The notes under the pieces: model-generated
The model's database searches: none
The model's input: the letters and a program-made list of their open reading frames with translations, nothing else
What the model was told of the DNA's origin: nothing
Made by a program: the position numbers and the translations under genes
Part shown: positions 45,016 through 57,264 of the stretch, piece after piece
Layout: every line of letters begins with the position of its first letter
How positions within the stretch are numbered: position 1 is the first letter of the stretch
Assembly (NCBI RefSeq): GCF_014066305.1
Contig: NW_023501080.1
Location: forward strand, 310,001-374,000
Source: Letharia columbiana
Lineage: Eukaryota > Ascomycota > Lecanoromycetes > Lecanorales > Parmeliaceae
Reading direction: 5' to 3'
DNA length: 64,000 nucleotides

Positions 45016-46687
45016 TATTAAAATTAGATGCTAGAATACTTTTTATATATATTTACTAATAATAAGTAAAACGTTTAGACGAAATAACTATTAATAATAG
45101 AGTTCGCTTATATAAATAGTTAATATTTCTTTATTAAAACGATATTATTCTTTCTAATATATAGATATTATTTTAAAATTCGTTAAAAGATTAAAAATAA
45201 CTTTATCGAGAAGAAAATATTCGCTATAAATAATAAAGTAAAGAAGTTATAAGTATTAAGAAATAAGATAATAGAGTATCTTTATAGCGCTATTATAACT
45301 TAGTCTAAATATTATAATAAAATATATTAATTTTAAAGCTATAAAATAGATAATTTAATAATATTAGCGATTAAGAACTTAAAGTAGAAACGTTTAAATA
45401 AGAAGTTATTTTATAAATTTATAGAATTATTTTAAATTATAGATAAGATAGAAGCGTAAATATATTATCTACTTTTATTTTCGACGTATAGAATCTATAA
45501 TATCTTTTATATATCGTTATTTAAGTTTTATTATAATCGCGATTACGATAATATAGCGAATATCTTTATATAGATTTTTAAGCTTATTAATAATAATAAG
45601 CTTTAAAAGATTAAAGAAATTATTAATAAGATTAAGTATAAGAAAGACGTTTAATATAAAATTAAATTAATTAATTAAAGTAAAGAGTATAATTAATAGC
45701 TATTAGATAATAAATTTATTAATATTAATAAGCTAATTTAAATTTATAAATAAGCGAATAATAAGCGAAAGTATTAAGTAATAAATAATAAGTCTCTTAT
45801 TATTAAAGAGCTTAATTAATTATATAGATTAATAGCGAGTAAGTAAAGATAATAAAATAAGATATAACTATTAATTAGATTAAATATATTTCTAGATAAT
45901 ACTTATACTACGCGCGTACTCCTCTATATTTATTATTATTAAGATATAAATTAATAAAATAATTATATTATTTAGCTATCTACTAAACTCTACTATAAAG
46001 AAAATTTATTATATTAGAGTATATACTATTAATATAGATATATTTTTATTTAAGATAGCTATTAAAGAACTATTTAAGAACTTTACGCTAACGCTATTAT
46101 TAAAAAAAGATCGTTATTTAAATATTCTTTACTATCTTAGCGTTAAATCTTAAATTAAGTTTATTAATCTAATTCTCTAATAAGAAGATAATTAAAGTAT
46201 AGTCTTCGAGTTAATATTTATCGATATTCGCTATATATCGATAAAGGCTCTTAAGCTTCTTCTTTAATAACTTATTTATTCTCTTTAATTTTATTATATA
46301 CTTATTTATCGCTATAAGCTAATCTTAAAAATCTATAATTATAATAAAGATAATCGAAGTCGTTATTATTATATATTTCTATAATTTACGCTATTAGATA
46401 ATCTTCTTATTAAGCTTAACTCGTCGATAAAATAGCTTTTAAGATTATTTAACGCGATAATAGTATTATATTAATTTTCTTATTTATATTTAAAGATATA
46501 AAGAGATTTTAATATAGCGGCTAATATCGCGCTTTTCGATTTTATAGTTATTATAAAAAAAAGACTTATCTTAAATATATAAATTATCGTCTTAATAAAA
46601 GTAAATTCTATATAATAAATTAGATATTAGAATTTATTAATAGTTATATATATAAAGCGATAATAATAGAAATAGTTAAGGATTAGT

Positions 46688-46869
46688 TATTACGAGCGTA
46701 TTCTATCTTCTTAATATATTACTTAACTCTCTTATCTATTCTAGTCTAGCGTATCTTAATAAAGATATTATTTATTATTTAATATTTTTCTTCTATTTAT
46801 ATAATTTAATATCTTAGTTATCTTATTTAAAATATCTATATTAATATTATATCTATACTAGTTCTAATA
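46688..46869 (+). repeat. Element B 5' LTR
   Basis: 182 bp, direct match to 54281-54463; inverted relatives at 35218-35383, 36198-36362 and 38980-39145. Confidence 0.88.
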
Positions 46870-47859
46870 CTATAACTAAGATTAATTAATTTATTTTATT
46901 TATATTAGTAAATAAATTTAAAGAAATACGCTAATAAGAGCTTTAGTAAGAAATTAAGTTAAGTTATTATATTTCTAAATAAGTCTATTAAATAGATAAT
47001 TCGATTTTAAAGCGAATTAAACTCGATAAATAATAATTAAGAGATAAATAAGATATTAGATTATTTATATAACTAGCGAATCGAAAGAAATAGCTAACTT
47101 TAATAAAATATTATTTATAAATTTCCTCGTATATAACTTCTTTATAAGATAAGAAATTCTCTAGATAGAGTAAGTATACTCGAAAGAATACTATTTAAAG
47201 TATTTATAGTCTTCTTAATATCTTAAACGATTAAGAGATAAGTATATTAAACCCTCGTAAAGAAACACCCCTTAGACTTTATAGTGAAAATTTTTATTCT
47301 CAATATCGAATAATTTCGACGCGCTTTAAAGAAACTTTACTATTCTCTAATATATCTAGTATTTCTAATACCTATTCTTTCGAAGTATTTAAACTTCTTT
47401 TTACTTTATTTTAAAATCTTCTTTTTTATAATAAAGTTTAATATTAAAAGAATAAATTAAATTAAGATCTTACTTAAGTAAATTAAATTCTAATAGATAT
47501 TAGTTTTATTAAATAATATAGTCGACGATATAGACTCGATAAATATATCTTAGAATATTATTAATAATTTATAACTATAATATTAGACTAAGTATTAATT
47601 CGATAAATTTATAATTATATTAAATAAAATTCGTTAGAAGCGAGATAATTTCTAAAAGATTATTACTCGATATCACGCTGTTATAATAAAAAAGAATTTA
47701 ATTATAAATAATTTATATTAGACTTATAGAATAATCGAGAAGATAAACTAACTAGCTCGAGATTTTTAGAAGAATATAACTTTCTTATAGCGGAAAGTTA
47801 ATAACCTTAATATATAGTCGATAAAGGATTTATAACTACTCTCGATTAACGAAGAATAT

Positions 47860-48610
47860 ACTTCTAGATATTTAAAAGAGAAATTAATTAAGATCTTAGA
47901 CTTATCTCTATTTATCGATAGTATTAACTCTATCTAAAACGACTAGTTTTTTAAAATAGAATAGAAATTTAAAGCTAATAGTAATTATTATCTTATTAAA
48001 GACTTTAAGATAGTTTATATAGTCTTATAACTCGATAATAAAACTATATAATATATTATATATAGAAGACTTCGAAATTCTATTAACTTATATTAGTCTT
48101 TTACTAAGATTATAAATAAATTAATTAATATCTACGAGAATTTAGATTAATATAATAATATATAGCGTAATATATATACTCTATAGTAAGAAATTTAACT
48201 CTTTATTAACTTTTATTTAGACTTTATTTAACTAAATATTATTCTTAATATTAATAAAATCGTTATAATAGAATATTATCTTTTAAATAAATTAAGAAAG
48301 AATCTAAAAGATTTATAGAAGATTATAAAAGAATTTACTATCTTAAAGACTGTAAAGAAATATCTTCGAAAATTAAATAACTTATATCGTGCTAGATCTA
48401 AAGATATAGAGTCTATAAAGACTACTATTAAGTTGATTATTATATAAATCGCGATTAATATATATTTTATATCTATTATTAAAGCTATAATCGCTATATC
48501 TCTAAATATTAAAATTAATTTAAAATTAAGAGAATCTATATACTATAATTATAATAAGAAAGGCTACTATCGAAGTATCTATATAATAACTATTTAAATC
48601 GAGATCGATA
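47860..48610 (+). pseudogene. Element B gag remnant with zinc knuckle
   Basis: The clearest part is at 48541-48590, where YYNYNKKGYYRSIYI corresponds to a CCHC knuckle whose cysteines and histidine have been replaced by tyrosine. Upstream charged segments have gag-like length and position, but the similarity is weak. Confidence 0.6.
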
Positions 48611-49809
48611 AAAAGATCTTTGAGGAAGTATAACTTCACGCGATGGAAATAAATAAAGAATTCGAAATTAATAACGTTAATATCACGAATAGTAACGATA
48701 TTTTATCGAATTCGAGAAATAAATAGTCTCTTTTAAAGTTATAATAAGAGATACTTATAAAGTATATCTAATAGATATCTCTAATAACGCTCTAGCACGC
48801 CATCCTTTTCATATATAAGTTACACTTTTCTTATAAGAAAAAATCTATTTACTTAAGAACTCTCTTATAAATAATAAATATATCGATACTTATATAATTA
48901 TAAACGAGTTCTTAATTCTAGTAATATATAAAGTCTTATATCTAAAATTACTTCTACTATTACGATGTAAACTATTAAGAAATTATAATAGCTAGATTAT
49001 AAAATAATTAATTATATACTATTTACTCTTTATAATAATAATAAAAAACTATTAAGAAGAAATATATTTAATATTAATTATACTATTAAAATATAATATA
49101 ATAATTAAAAAATCTTAGATAAATAAATACGAGGTAGTTCTTAATATATTATAAAATAAGATACTCTTTCTATCTAATCGATATAATTATAATAATAATT
49201 AGATATTAATAATAGACGAACTTTCCTTTCTATTAACTTCGAAACTTTAGTTACTTATATTATTTATCTTTTTATCTATTATATTAAAATAATAAAGCTC
49301 TCTTTTATTTACCTACGATAATAAGACTAATTTAAATATTTTCTTATTAAATAAGAATAAGAATAGTAAGAAGTTTAAGTTTATTAATATCGCTAAAATT
49401 AATATAGCGATTTATTATTAACTAGCCCGTAAAAAAAGTAATAAACTATTTATATTAATAATAAATGAGATCTATAAAAATACGTTAATATTATATATAT
49501 CTTTTATTATACGAATATCTCGCGATTCTCATATATCGATTAATAAACTTTATTCTTATAACTTAGAAAGAAAGTATAAAAGATATTATAATTTTAATTA
49601 TTCTATTTAGATTAATAGTATCGAAGAGGTTAGTTCTAAAAAGATAAAATATAAGCTATCTATAAAGTATTACGATTATTTTAATATTTTTAATAGAATT
49701 AAAATAAATATACTTTCTTTATATTATTCTTATAATTATAAGCTAGAATTTAATAATAGCTTTAATAAAACGAAATTTTCGAAAAATAAGATTTATTTAA
49801 TATTAGAAT

Positions 49810-50560
49810 ATAAGCTAAAATAGATAAAGAAGTATCTAGACGAATATCTAAAGAAGGGATTTATAATACTAAGTTATATACTATTTACCTTACTTATTCT
49901 ATTTATAAAAAAGCTAAATAAAGAATTATATTTTTATATAGACTATCGAAAGCTAAACGCTATTATTAAAAGAAATCGATATTTAATTTTATTAATAGAT
50001 AAGATTTTAATAAGAATTTAGAGATATAAATATCTTACTTAATTAGATATTATAATCGCGTTTAATAAACTACGTATATATTTTAATAGCGAGAATTTTA
50101 CTACTTTTATTATCTTTCTTAAAATATATAAATATTAAGTTCTTCTCTTTAATCTAACTAACGATCTAGTTATATATTAATAATATATAAATAATATTCT
50201 ATTTAAATATCTAAACGACTTCTATTAAATCTATCTCGATAATATACTTATTTATAGTAAAATAAAAAAGAAATATATTTAATACGTTAAATAAATTCTC
50301 TAGAAATTAAAAAACGTCGGTCTTTAGATAAATATCCTTAAATACGAATTTTACGTTTAGAAAATTAAATTTCTTAATCTATTAATATCTATAAATAGAT
50401 TACGAATAAACTCTATTAAAATTTAGACTATTATCGAGTAAACTATATCTATTAACCTTAAAGAGATATAAACCTTTATCGAATTTTATAATTTTTACTA
50501 GCGATTTATTAGAGACTTCTCTAAAATAGTTAAATTTATAATAAAACTTACGATAAAAGA
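49810..50560 (+). pseudogene. Element B reverse transcriptase remnant
   Basis: Reading through stops gives ELYFYIDYRKLNAIIKRNRY near 49925, YKYLT.LDIIIAFNKLRIYF near 50030, and YLDNILIYSK near 50231, where the catalytic YLDD has become YLDN. The sequence is of Ty3/gypsy type but clearly different from element A in this region, so B is a separate family. Confidence 0.85.
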
Positions 50561-51529
50561 GATTATATTTAATTAATCTCTAGTATATTAAGAGATCTTT
50601 TATTTTCTTAAAGTCGCTATTATTAAAGTTTTAGTTCTATATTATTTCGATAGAATAAAGAAAGCTATTCTAAAGACTAACTCTTTTAACTATATTAATA
50701 AAGATATTCTTTTCTAATACGATAATAAGAAAATACTTTACTCGATAGTCTTCTATAATAAAAATCTTACTTTAGTAGAGTATAACTATTAAATTTATAA
50801 TAAAAAGTTATTAACTATTATTCGCTATCTAAAATACTAATATTCTAAATTAAAATATATCGATATTTTTATTAAGATCTTTATAGATTATAAGAACTTA
50901 ATATACTTTATCGAAGAAAGAGATCTTAATTATCGCTAAGCTCGCTATTTAAATATACTATTCGAATTTAATATAAAGATTATTTATCGATCTAGATCTT
51001 AAAATATTAAGATAGATATACTTATACGAATAGCTAAGTGTAAATTAATTAATTTTAGAGATTAATAATTACGTTAATAGTATTAAATAATTCTTACTCT
51101 TAATTAATTAGAATTAAATAATAAATATATCGATATATATATAATTAATAATCTTATCTACTATAAGAAAGTAGAGACTAATAAAGAAAACGACTATTAT
51201 ATAAAAATTCGTAATACTATCGCTAAGAATAAGAATAAGTTTCGAGAGATTACTTTTAGTAAATATTTCGTATAAAATAAAGTACTTTATTATAAGAATT
51301 ATTTATAGATATTTAATAATATATATATCGATATTATTTAAGAGATATATAATTAATTATTCTACGACTATTTCGAGATAGTATATATCTATAAATTACT
51401 TAAAAGGAAGTATTATTAACGAGAAATAAAGGCGATAATAACTATCTATATTTAAAATTACTATATCTATTAAAGAACTAAAATACTTCGAGATCGAGAA
51501 TATAGTTTACTCTAGTCTCTATCGATTTT

Positions 51530-51960
51530 ATAAAAACGATAATAAGATATATTAATTAACTTTATTATAGACTTACTTATATCTAATAATTATAATATTA
51601 TTTAAATAGCGATTAATTAATTTATTAAGAAATATTACTATATAATCTATTTCGATATCGATAAAGATACTATTACTAAGAAGATAATTAACTTATTACT
51701 TAAAGAAGTATTTCATCTATATAATCTATTAATCTTAATAATATCGAATTAAGACTCTTAATTCATAGCTATTATATAAAAATTCTTTTATAAATAATTA
51801 AATATTATAGTTAAGCTATTAATAGCTTTTTACTCTAAAATCGATAGATAGACTAAACGAGCGAATTAAGATATAAAGCGTTATCTTCGAATATATTATA
51901 ACTATATATAGAACGACTAGATAAGATAACTATTTATCACCGAGTTCGCCGATAATAATA
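51530..51960 (+). pseudogene. Element B integrase core remnant
   Basis: Frames show FINFIIDLLISNNYNIIQIA, INQFIKKYYYI, KEVFHLYNLLI and KIDRQTKRAN, matching the DDE integrase core with its TDGQTERAN end. Stops and substitutions are RIP-type. Confidence 0.8.
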
Positions 51961-52843
51961 CTATCTCAGCGACTACTAATATCTTATCTTTTCTTATAAA
52001 TAAAGAATTTTATTCTTAAATAAGTTTTAGCCTAAATATTATTAACTATAAAATTACTTATAAGCGTCTTAATACTACTCGAATAGAGAATATTATAAAC
52101 TATATAAAATAGATTTTTAAGTATATTAGAAGTAATATAAATCGTACTTAGAAGATTATAATTATATAAGCTAATAAGTATTAATAAAAGATTATCTTTT
52201 AGATAAATAATAAGATCTTTTTAAATAATAAGAATATTACCTTTAATTACTCTTCTTATAAATTAAATTATAAGAGACTTAATCTATTTAAGATTATAAG
52301 TCTTATAAAAATCTTATATCGTTTAAAACTTTTATTAAGTATAAGGATTTATAATATCTTTTATCTTAATCTATTAAGTCTTATTACGAATAACCTCTTA
52401 CTAGAATAATTAAACTTATCGCCGAAGTATATAACTATTAATAGTCGAATCGAATAGATTATTAAAGAAATACTTATATTTAAGTTAATTAATAGTCGTT
52501 TTAAGTATAAAGTTAAGTAAAAAAATCTTAATAATAACCTCGTTTAATATAATACGAATAGCGATAAATTCGAAAATTATTAAGATCTAGTAAACGACTT
52601 TTATAAACGATATTCTAAAGAGTCTTATCTATAAAGATTAACTTATAAAATATCGAAATTATCTTAGATACCTCGTTTTTAATCGAATTAAAATCGTCTA
52701 ATATCTTTATAATAGCCTTTTTTTTTTAGAAGCTAAGAATCGATTTCTTAAGTCTATATCGATTATAAATTATACTATATAGAACCTCCCGTATAGAATC
52801 CCCTTACTAATAAATATCTAAGCATCTTTCGAAGTTATAATAT

Positions 52844-52969
52844 TGTTAGGAACAGTCCCTACGGGGGCCCTACGGGGCCTCTGCGGGCAGGTATTTAGGT
52901 TCAAATAGGGGTGTCTGACTGTCAAGCGCAGACACCCCCGGAACCAGCTTTTTAGCTGAGTTGCTAACA
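52844..52969 (+). repeat. Element D 5' LTR
   Basis: 126 bp. It contains a perfect 10-bp inverted repeat GGGGTGTCTG (starting about 52908) and CAGACACCCC (about 52929-52938). It differs from the 3' LTR by one T/C change, an AGC/AAA-type change and one extra T. Confidence 0.93.
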
Positions 52970-52972
52970 ATA

Positions 52973-52986
52973 GTGTCTGCGCTTTG
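52973..52986 (+). promoter_or_regulatory. Presumed self-priming primer-binding site of element D
   Basis: GTGTCTGCGCTTTG begins three bases after the 5' LTR. Its reverse complement shares 12 contiguous bases (AAGCGCAGACAC) with 52924-52935 inside the LTR. No TGG-type tRNA primer site is visible at the LTR edge. Tf1/sushi-group fungal elements prime from their own folded transcript with just this arrangement. Confidence 0.65.
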
Positions 52987-53184
52987 TTTCCGGGTCGGTA
53001 GCCTAAAGAATCTGGCTAGCCACCCCGGAGCGACACTAGCCATGCCGAGGGTGACACGCTTAGTCATTATTTGAGGGTCGGGGGTTCGAGGACGCTTGGA
53101 TCCCCCATCAAAAATCAGAAACATGATTTTTTCAGAGGGTCGCTCGGGTAATAGTCACGCCGAAGGCGGGCCCCGAAGCCGAAT

Positions 53185-53276
53185 ATTTTCGGGCAGGACG
53201 CCCTATTCCAATGAGGACATTATTTTCGGGCAGAACAGCCCTATTCCATTGAGGACATTTCGGGCAGAACGCCCCA
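53185..53276 (+). repeat. Tandem repeat inside element D
   Basis: About two and a half units of 37-40 bp built on TTTTCGGGCAGAACGCCC, TATTCCATTGAGGACATT. The units differ by a few bases. The function is unknown. Confidence 0.8.
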
Positions 53277-53631
53277 GGGCAAAAGCCCAAGCAGACGCCC
53301 GGGAAAGAAACCCCGAGGCTGGCCAAAAACAGGCCTCAATTTGATTTGTGTGCGCTAAGGCGGGGTCACAGGCCCGGAATACAGCCCCATTCCCGCATTG
53401 TACCGGTGCGAAGGCGGGCCAAAGGCCTTTCACTTGGTAGCCCCGTGGGCAAATACCCCAGTGGCAAATTTCAAGCCCCGCAAATGAGCGGGCATTTAGA
53501 AGTCTTCGGGGGAGTAAACCCCGGAGCACAGGGCATGTTGTCCTTAAGATCGTGGATCTTTCGGGGAGTGACTCCTCGGAACATTGCGATTTTTGCACTG
53601 TCTGTCTTCGGAGCTCGAGGACGAGCCCCCT

Positions 53632-53645
53632 AGAGGGGGAGGCAT
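53632..53645 (+). promoter_or_regulatory. Presumed polypurine tract of element D
   Basis: AGAGGGGGAGGCAT lies directly before the 3' LTR, the place of the plus-strand primer. It overlaps a CCCCC/GGGGG inverted repeat with a four-base loop. Confidence 0.55.
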
Positions 53646-53772
53646 TGTTAGGAACAGTCCCTACGGGGGCCCTACGGGGCCTCTGCGGGCAGGTATTTAG
53701 GTCCAAATAGGGGTGTCTGACTGTCAAGCGCAGACACCCCCGGAACCAAATTTTTTAGCTGAGTTGCTAACA
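53646..53772 (+). repeat. Element D 3' LTR
   Basis: 127 bp, nearly identical to 52844-52969, with the same TGTTAG and CTAACA ends and the same internal hairpin. Confidence 0.93.
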
Positions 53773-54280
53773 AATATATTATCTATAAATCTTAATATCG
53801 CCGTTAATAGCCTCTATTAATATCGGTTATATAGTATTCTATAAAGAAACTCGTTAATATTAAATTAGAGTTTTTAGCGTCTATAGCTCGATTCGATTTA
53901 ATTTAATTTAAAAGCCCTCGATTAATCATATCGCGCTATTTCATAAACCTTTTATTCGCTTAGATATAGATTCGAAAATTATTACTATTTACCTCTACGC
54001 TTATAGATACTATTTTTATTATACTATATCGATTTTCTTCTAGCTAGACTTCTTATATACGCCTATATTTCGACTAGTAACATCGCTAGAGTATAAGTAT
54101 AAAGAGCTACTATCGTCTCTAATATCTTTTATAAAGAAAGATATAATAATATAAATTCCGAATACAATTATTTCTTTACTACTTTTACCATTTTTCAGAC
54201 GTTAAGCGTATATATATATTCATTTTTCTATCTTTCTACTTATTAATTATAGAATATAATTTTATAAAGAAAAGAGATAG

Positions 54281-54463
54281 TATTATAAGCGTATTCTATA
54301 TCCTTAATATATTACTTAGCCCTCTCACTCATTTAGGCCTAGCGTGTCTTAGTAGAAACATTTATCTACTATTTAATATCTCTCTTCTATCTATATAATT
54401 CGATATCTTAGTTATCTTATTTAAAATATCTATATTAATATTATATCTATATCGATTCTAATA
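54281..54463 (+). repeat. Element B 3' LTR
   Basis: 183 bp matching 46688-46869. It is less mutated than the 5' LTR in places, keeping CCCTC and GGCC runs. Confidence 0.88.
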
Positions 54464-55370
54464 TTAATAATCGCGTCTATAGAGCGACTATATACTTATT
54501 ATTAAAGTTATTATTATTATTAAAAAAGAATATTATAAAATTATTAGCTTACGTATTAATATAATTAATAATAATAAGATATTTATAATAAAGAGAAGTA
54601 GATTATTAGTATAATAAGATATATTATATTTACGTTAATATTAATATCGACGTTATAACGCTAGAGTAAGTACTTATAAGAGAGACGTTAGAAGTTATAA
54701 AGAATAAAAATAAATAATTTAAAGAGAGTTTTTATATTTTTTATTATAGCGTTATTACTAGTAAATAATACTTAATAATATAAATAGTAACGACGTAATT
54801 ATATTTCGCTATTATCTATAAAACCGCGTTATCTAACTATTATTATTATTTTTATTTTTATTATTAATTAATAATTAAGAATATTATAAACGCGTCGCTT
54901 TATTAATTACTCTCTTCGAATTCTTATAATAAAGATTATTATTACGTTACTTCGCTATAAACGTAATACGCTATAGAAATAACGTTATTTATAAAAAAAC
55001 TCTTCTCCCTTCTTTACTTATTAAGTTTTTAAGATTTTATTATAAATTTTTAAATCTAATATTATTCGCTATAGAGATTATTAACTAGCGCTATAAGAAC
55101 GCTAATACTAAGCGCGTCGATTTATTATAAATTATTATTAATTAATATTATAAAAGCGATATTATTCTTAAGAGTAGTATTAATATTATTATATAATATA
55201 TTAATAACGCGCTTATAGCGCGTAATAATTAGTTCTATTATATTATTAAAACGATATCGTAATAGATTAACTCTTTTCTCTTATTTCTCTATTAGAGTTT
55301 AAAGGTTTTTTAATAAACGTTCTATTTTTATTTAAGCGCTTAAGAATTAAGATCTAGAAGAGAAGATAAT

Positions 55371-55645
55371 TATTAGATTTAATACGTTATAGACCTTAAC
55401 GCTATTTATATTAAAGCGCCGATATCGTATATATTATATTAAAGTCTCTTTTAGAATCTAGTTTTAATAATATATCTTATATACTTAGAGACTTAACGAA
55501 TATAGATCTACTTTATATATCTCGAAGTTTTAATATTTTTTAGAGATTAATTCTATTATTAAATATACTATTAAACTTTATAACGATATTATATCTTTTA
55601 TAGTCTATGCCCGCTAGCTAATCGTTAGTAAACTACGCTCTTATA
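55371..55645 (+). repeat. Element A 3' LTR
   Basis: 275 bp matching the 5' LTR at 40466. A purine-rich run (AGAAGAGAAGATAA) lies directly before it and fits a polypurine tract. It is followed by the GATAT duplication. Confidence 0.9.
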
Positions 55646-56125
55646 GATATATATTATTAATATATAGAAAAACTTTTTCGTTTTCTATTAACTTTTTAAG
55701 ATTTTAAATTTTAAATTTTAGAGCGTAGTCTACGCTTTTCGAATTTTTAAGAATTTTAAAATTTAGTCTTATAATTATTAAAGCGTAAGGAATTCAAATA
55801 TCGCTTATTAGAGTTCGCTCGATAGCCGAACAGCTCTAATTAAAAAAAATAGATATATATTATTTAATTTTAGAATAACTTTTTTATTTTCTATTAAAAT
55901 TAAATTTTTTTTTATTTAAACTATAGAGTATAATATAGACTTTTAGATAAAAAAAGAATTATTAAATTTAGTCTTATAGATATTTAAAGATAAGAAATTC
56001 AGATATCGCTCACTAAAGATCGCTTATTAAAGATCGCTTATTAAAGATCGCTTATCAAAATTTACTCGATAGCCTCGATTAAAAAAAAATGATTATAAAT
56101 TTAATTTATAAATCTTTACTCGTAA
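55646..56125 (+). repeat. Repeat C, copy 2 (right of element A)
   Basis: Continues the C sequence broken at 40465, starting with the duplicated GATAT. It contains the same 200-bp type units as copy 1 and then a short repeated AAAGATCGCTTATTA motif near 56010-56050. Confidence 0.7.
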
Positions 56126-57260
56126 ATAATATTATTTTTATAATATACTATATTAATAGCGAAGTAATATAATAAATAATCTTTATTATAAGTATTTAAA
56201 AAGTATAATTAATAGAGTAATACGTTTATAATAATACTTTTAATTATTAATTAATAATAATAAAATAATAATAATAGTTAGATAACGCGATCTTATAGAT
56301 AATAGCGAAATATTATTATATCGCTAATATCTATATTATTAAATATTATCTACTAATATTAATACTATAATAAAGAATATAAAAATTCTCTTTAAATTAT
56401 TTATTTTTATTTTTTATAACTTTTAATTTTTTTATAAGTACTTACTCTAGCGTTATAACGTTAATATTAATATTAATATAAATATAGTATATCTTATTAT
56501 ATTAATAATCTATCTCTCTTTACTATAAATATCTTATTATTATTAATTATATTAATATATAAATTAATAATTTTATAATATTCTTTTTTAATAATAATAA
56601 TAACTTTAATAGTAAGTATATAGTTATCTTATAAACGCGATTATTAATCTTTAATTATTTTTATTATTATTACTTTATATATATAATTATTAATAAATCT
56701 TAATATCTAATTTATTATATAAAACTTATTTTTATTAAAATAACGATTTATATATTTAAAATAAATTTTTTTTATAATAATTATAAAATCGAAAAATATA
56801 ATATTAATCGCTATATTAAAATCTTTTTATATCTTTAAATATAGATAAAAAAAATCGATATAGCGCTATTATCGCGTTAAATAATTTTAGCGAATATCTT
56901 ATTAACGAGTTAAGCTTAATAAAAAGATTATTTAATAATATAAATTATAAAGATATATAATAATAACGACTTTAATTATCTTTTTTATAATTATAGATTT
57001 TTAAAATTAATTTATAGCGATAAATAAATATATAGCGAAATTAGAGAAAATAAATAAGTTATTAAAAAAGAAGCTTAAGAGTCTTTATTAATATATAGCG
57101 AATATTAATAAATATTAATTCGAAGATTATATTTTAATTATCTTTTTATATAAATAATAAATTAATAGATTTAATTTAATATCTAATATTAAGATAATAA
57201 AGAATATTTAAATAATAATCTTTTTTTAATAATAATATTAATATAAGATCTCTAGATAAT
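56126..57260 (-). mobile_element. Inverted 3' fragment of element A lacking element B
   Basis: Read on the minus strand, 57250-56650 matches A at 46060-46687 and 56640-56130 matches A at 54469-54980. The two parts are contiguous here. It therefore represents A sequence before insertion of B. Arms at 54469-54980 and 56130-56640 form a large inverted repeat. Confidence 0.8.
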
Positions 57261-57264
57261 TAAT

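Larger units (their letters stand above)
52844..53772 (+). mobile_element. Element D: 929-bp non-coding, unmutated LTR element (TRIM-like)
   Basis: A GC-rich island in the AT-rich block is bounded by direct repeats of 126 bp (52844-52969) and 127 bp (53646-53772), each starting TGTTAG and ending CTAACA. The target duplication is an exact AATAT on both sides (52839-52843, 53773-53777). The 676-bp interior has no frame with reverse transcriptase, integrase or gag features; the longest are 84-174 codons without motifs. A 12-nt self-complementary primer site and a purine tract sit where an LTR retrotransposon needs them. No RIP signature is visible, so it arrived after RIP of its host element or escapes RIP. 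Only the orientation given by the presumed primer site and purine tract supports the plus strand. Confidence 0.93.
46688..54463 (+). mobile_element. Element B: second Ty3/gypsy family, inserted in element A
   Basis: Direct LTRs lie at 46688-46869 (182 bp) and 54281-54463 (183 bp). The flanks TTAGT (46683-46687) and TTAAT (54464-54468) differ by one RIP-type transition. An inverted A fragment at 56126-57260 keeps the uninterrupted TTAAT site (56643-56647, minus strand), which proves the insertion. Internal order is gag with zinc knuckle, reverse transcriptase, integrase. Element D is inserted at 52844. Without D the length is about 6.85 kb. Confidence 0.9.
40466..55645 (+). mobile_element. Element A: RIP-dead Ty3/gypsy LTR retrotransposon, interrupted by element B
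   Basis: The 276-bp and 275-bp LTRs (40466-40741 and 55371-55645) are in direct orientation, begin TATTA and end TTATA, as expected for TG...CA ends after C-to-T and G-to-A change. The flanks are identical GATAT duplications (40461-40465, 55646-55650). Internal order is gag, zinc knuckle, reverse transcriptase, RNase H and integrase, which is Ty3/gypsy order. Removing element B leaves about 7.4 kb, normal for the superfamily. Repeat C copies at about 34820 and 57440 show the uninterrupted target. Confidence 0.92.

Noticed and set aside
34641..52843. Possible AT-rich centromere or mitochondrial insertion
   Set aside because: Dinucleotide bias and recognisable gypsy gag, reverse transcriptase and integrase remnants with LTRs explain the composition; no mitochondrial genes were seen. 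A centromeric location cannot be excluded but is not supported.
52870..53727. Open frames of 64-174 codons inside element D
   Set aside because: They overlap the LTRs and one another on both strands and show no gag, protease, reverse transcriptase or integrase motif; openness follows from high GC content.
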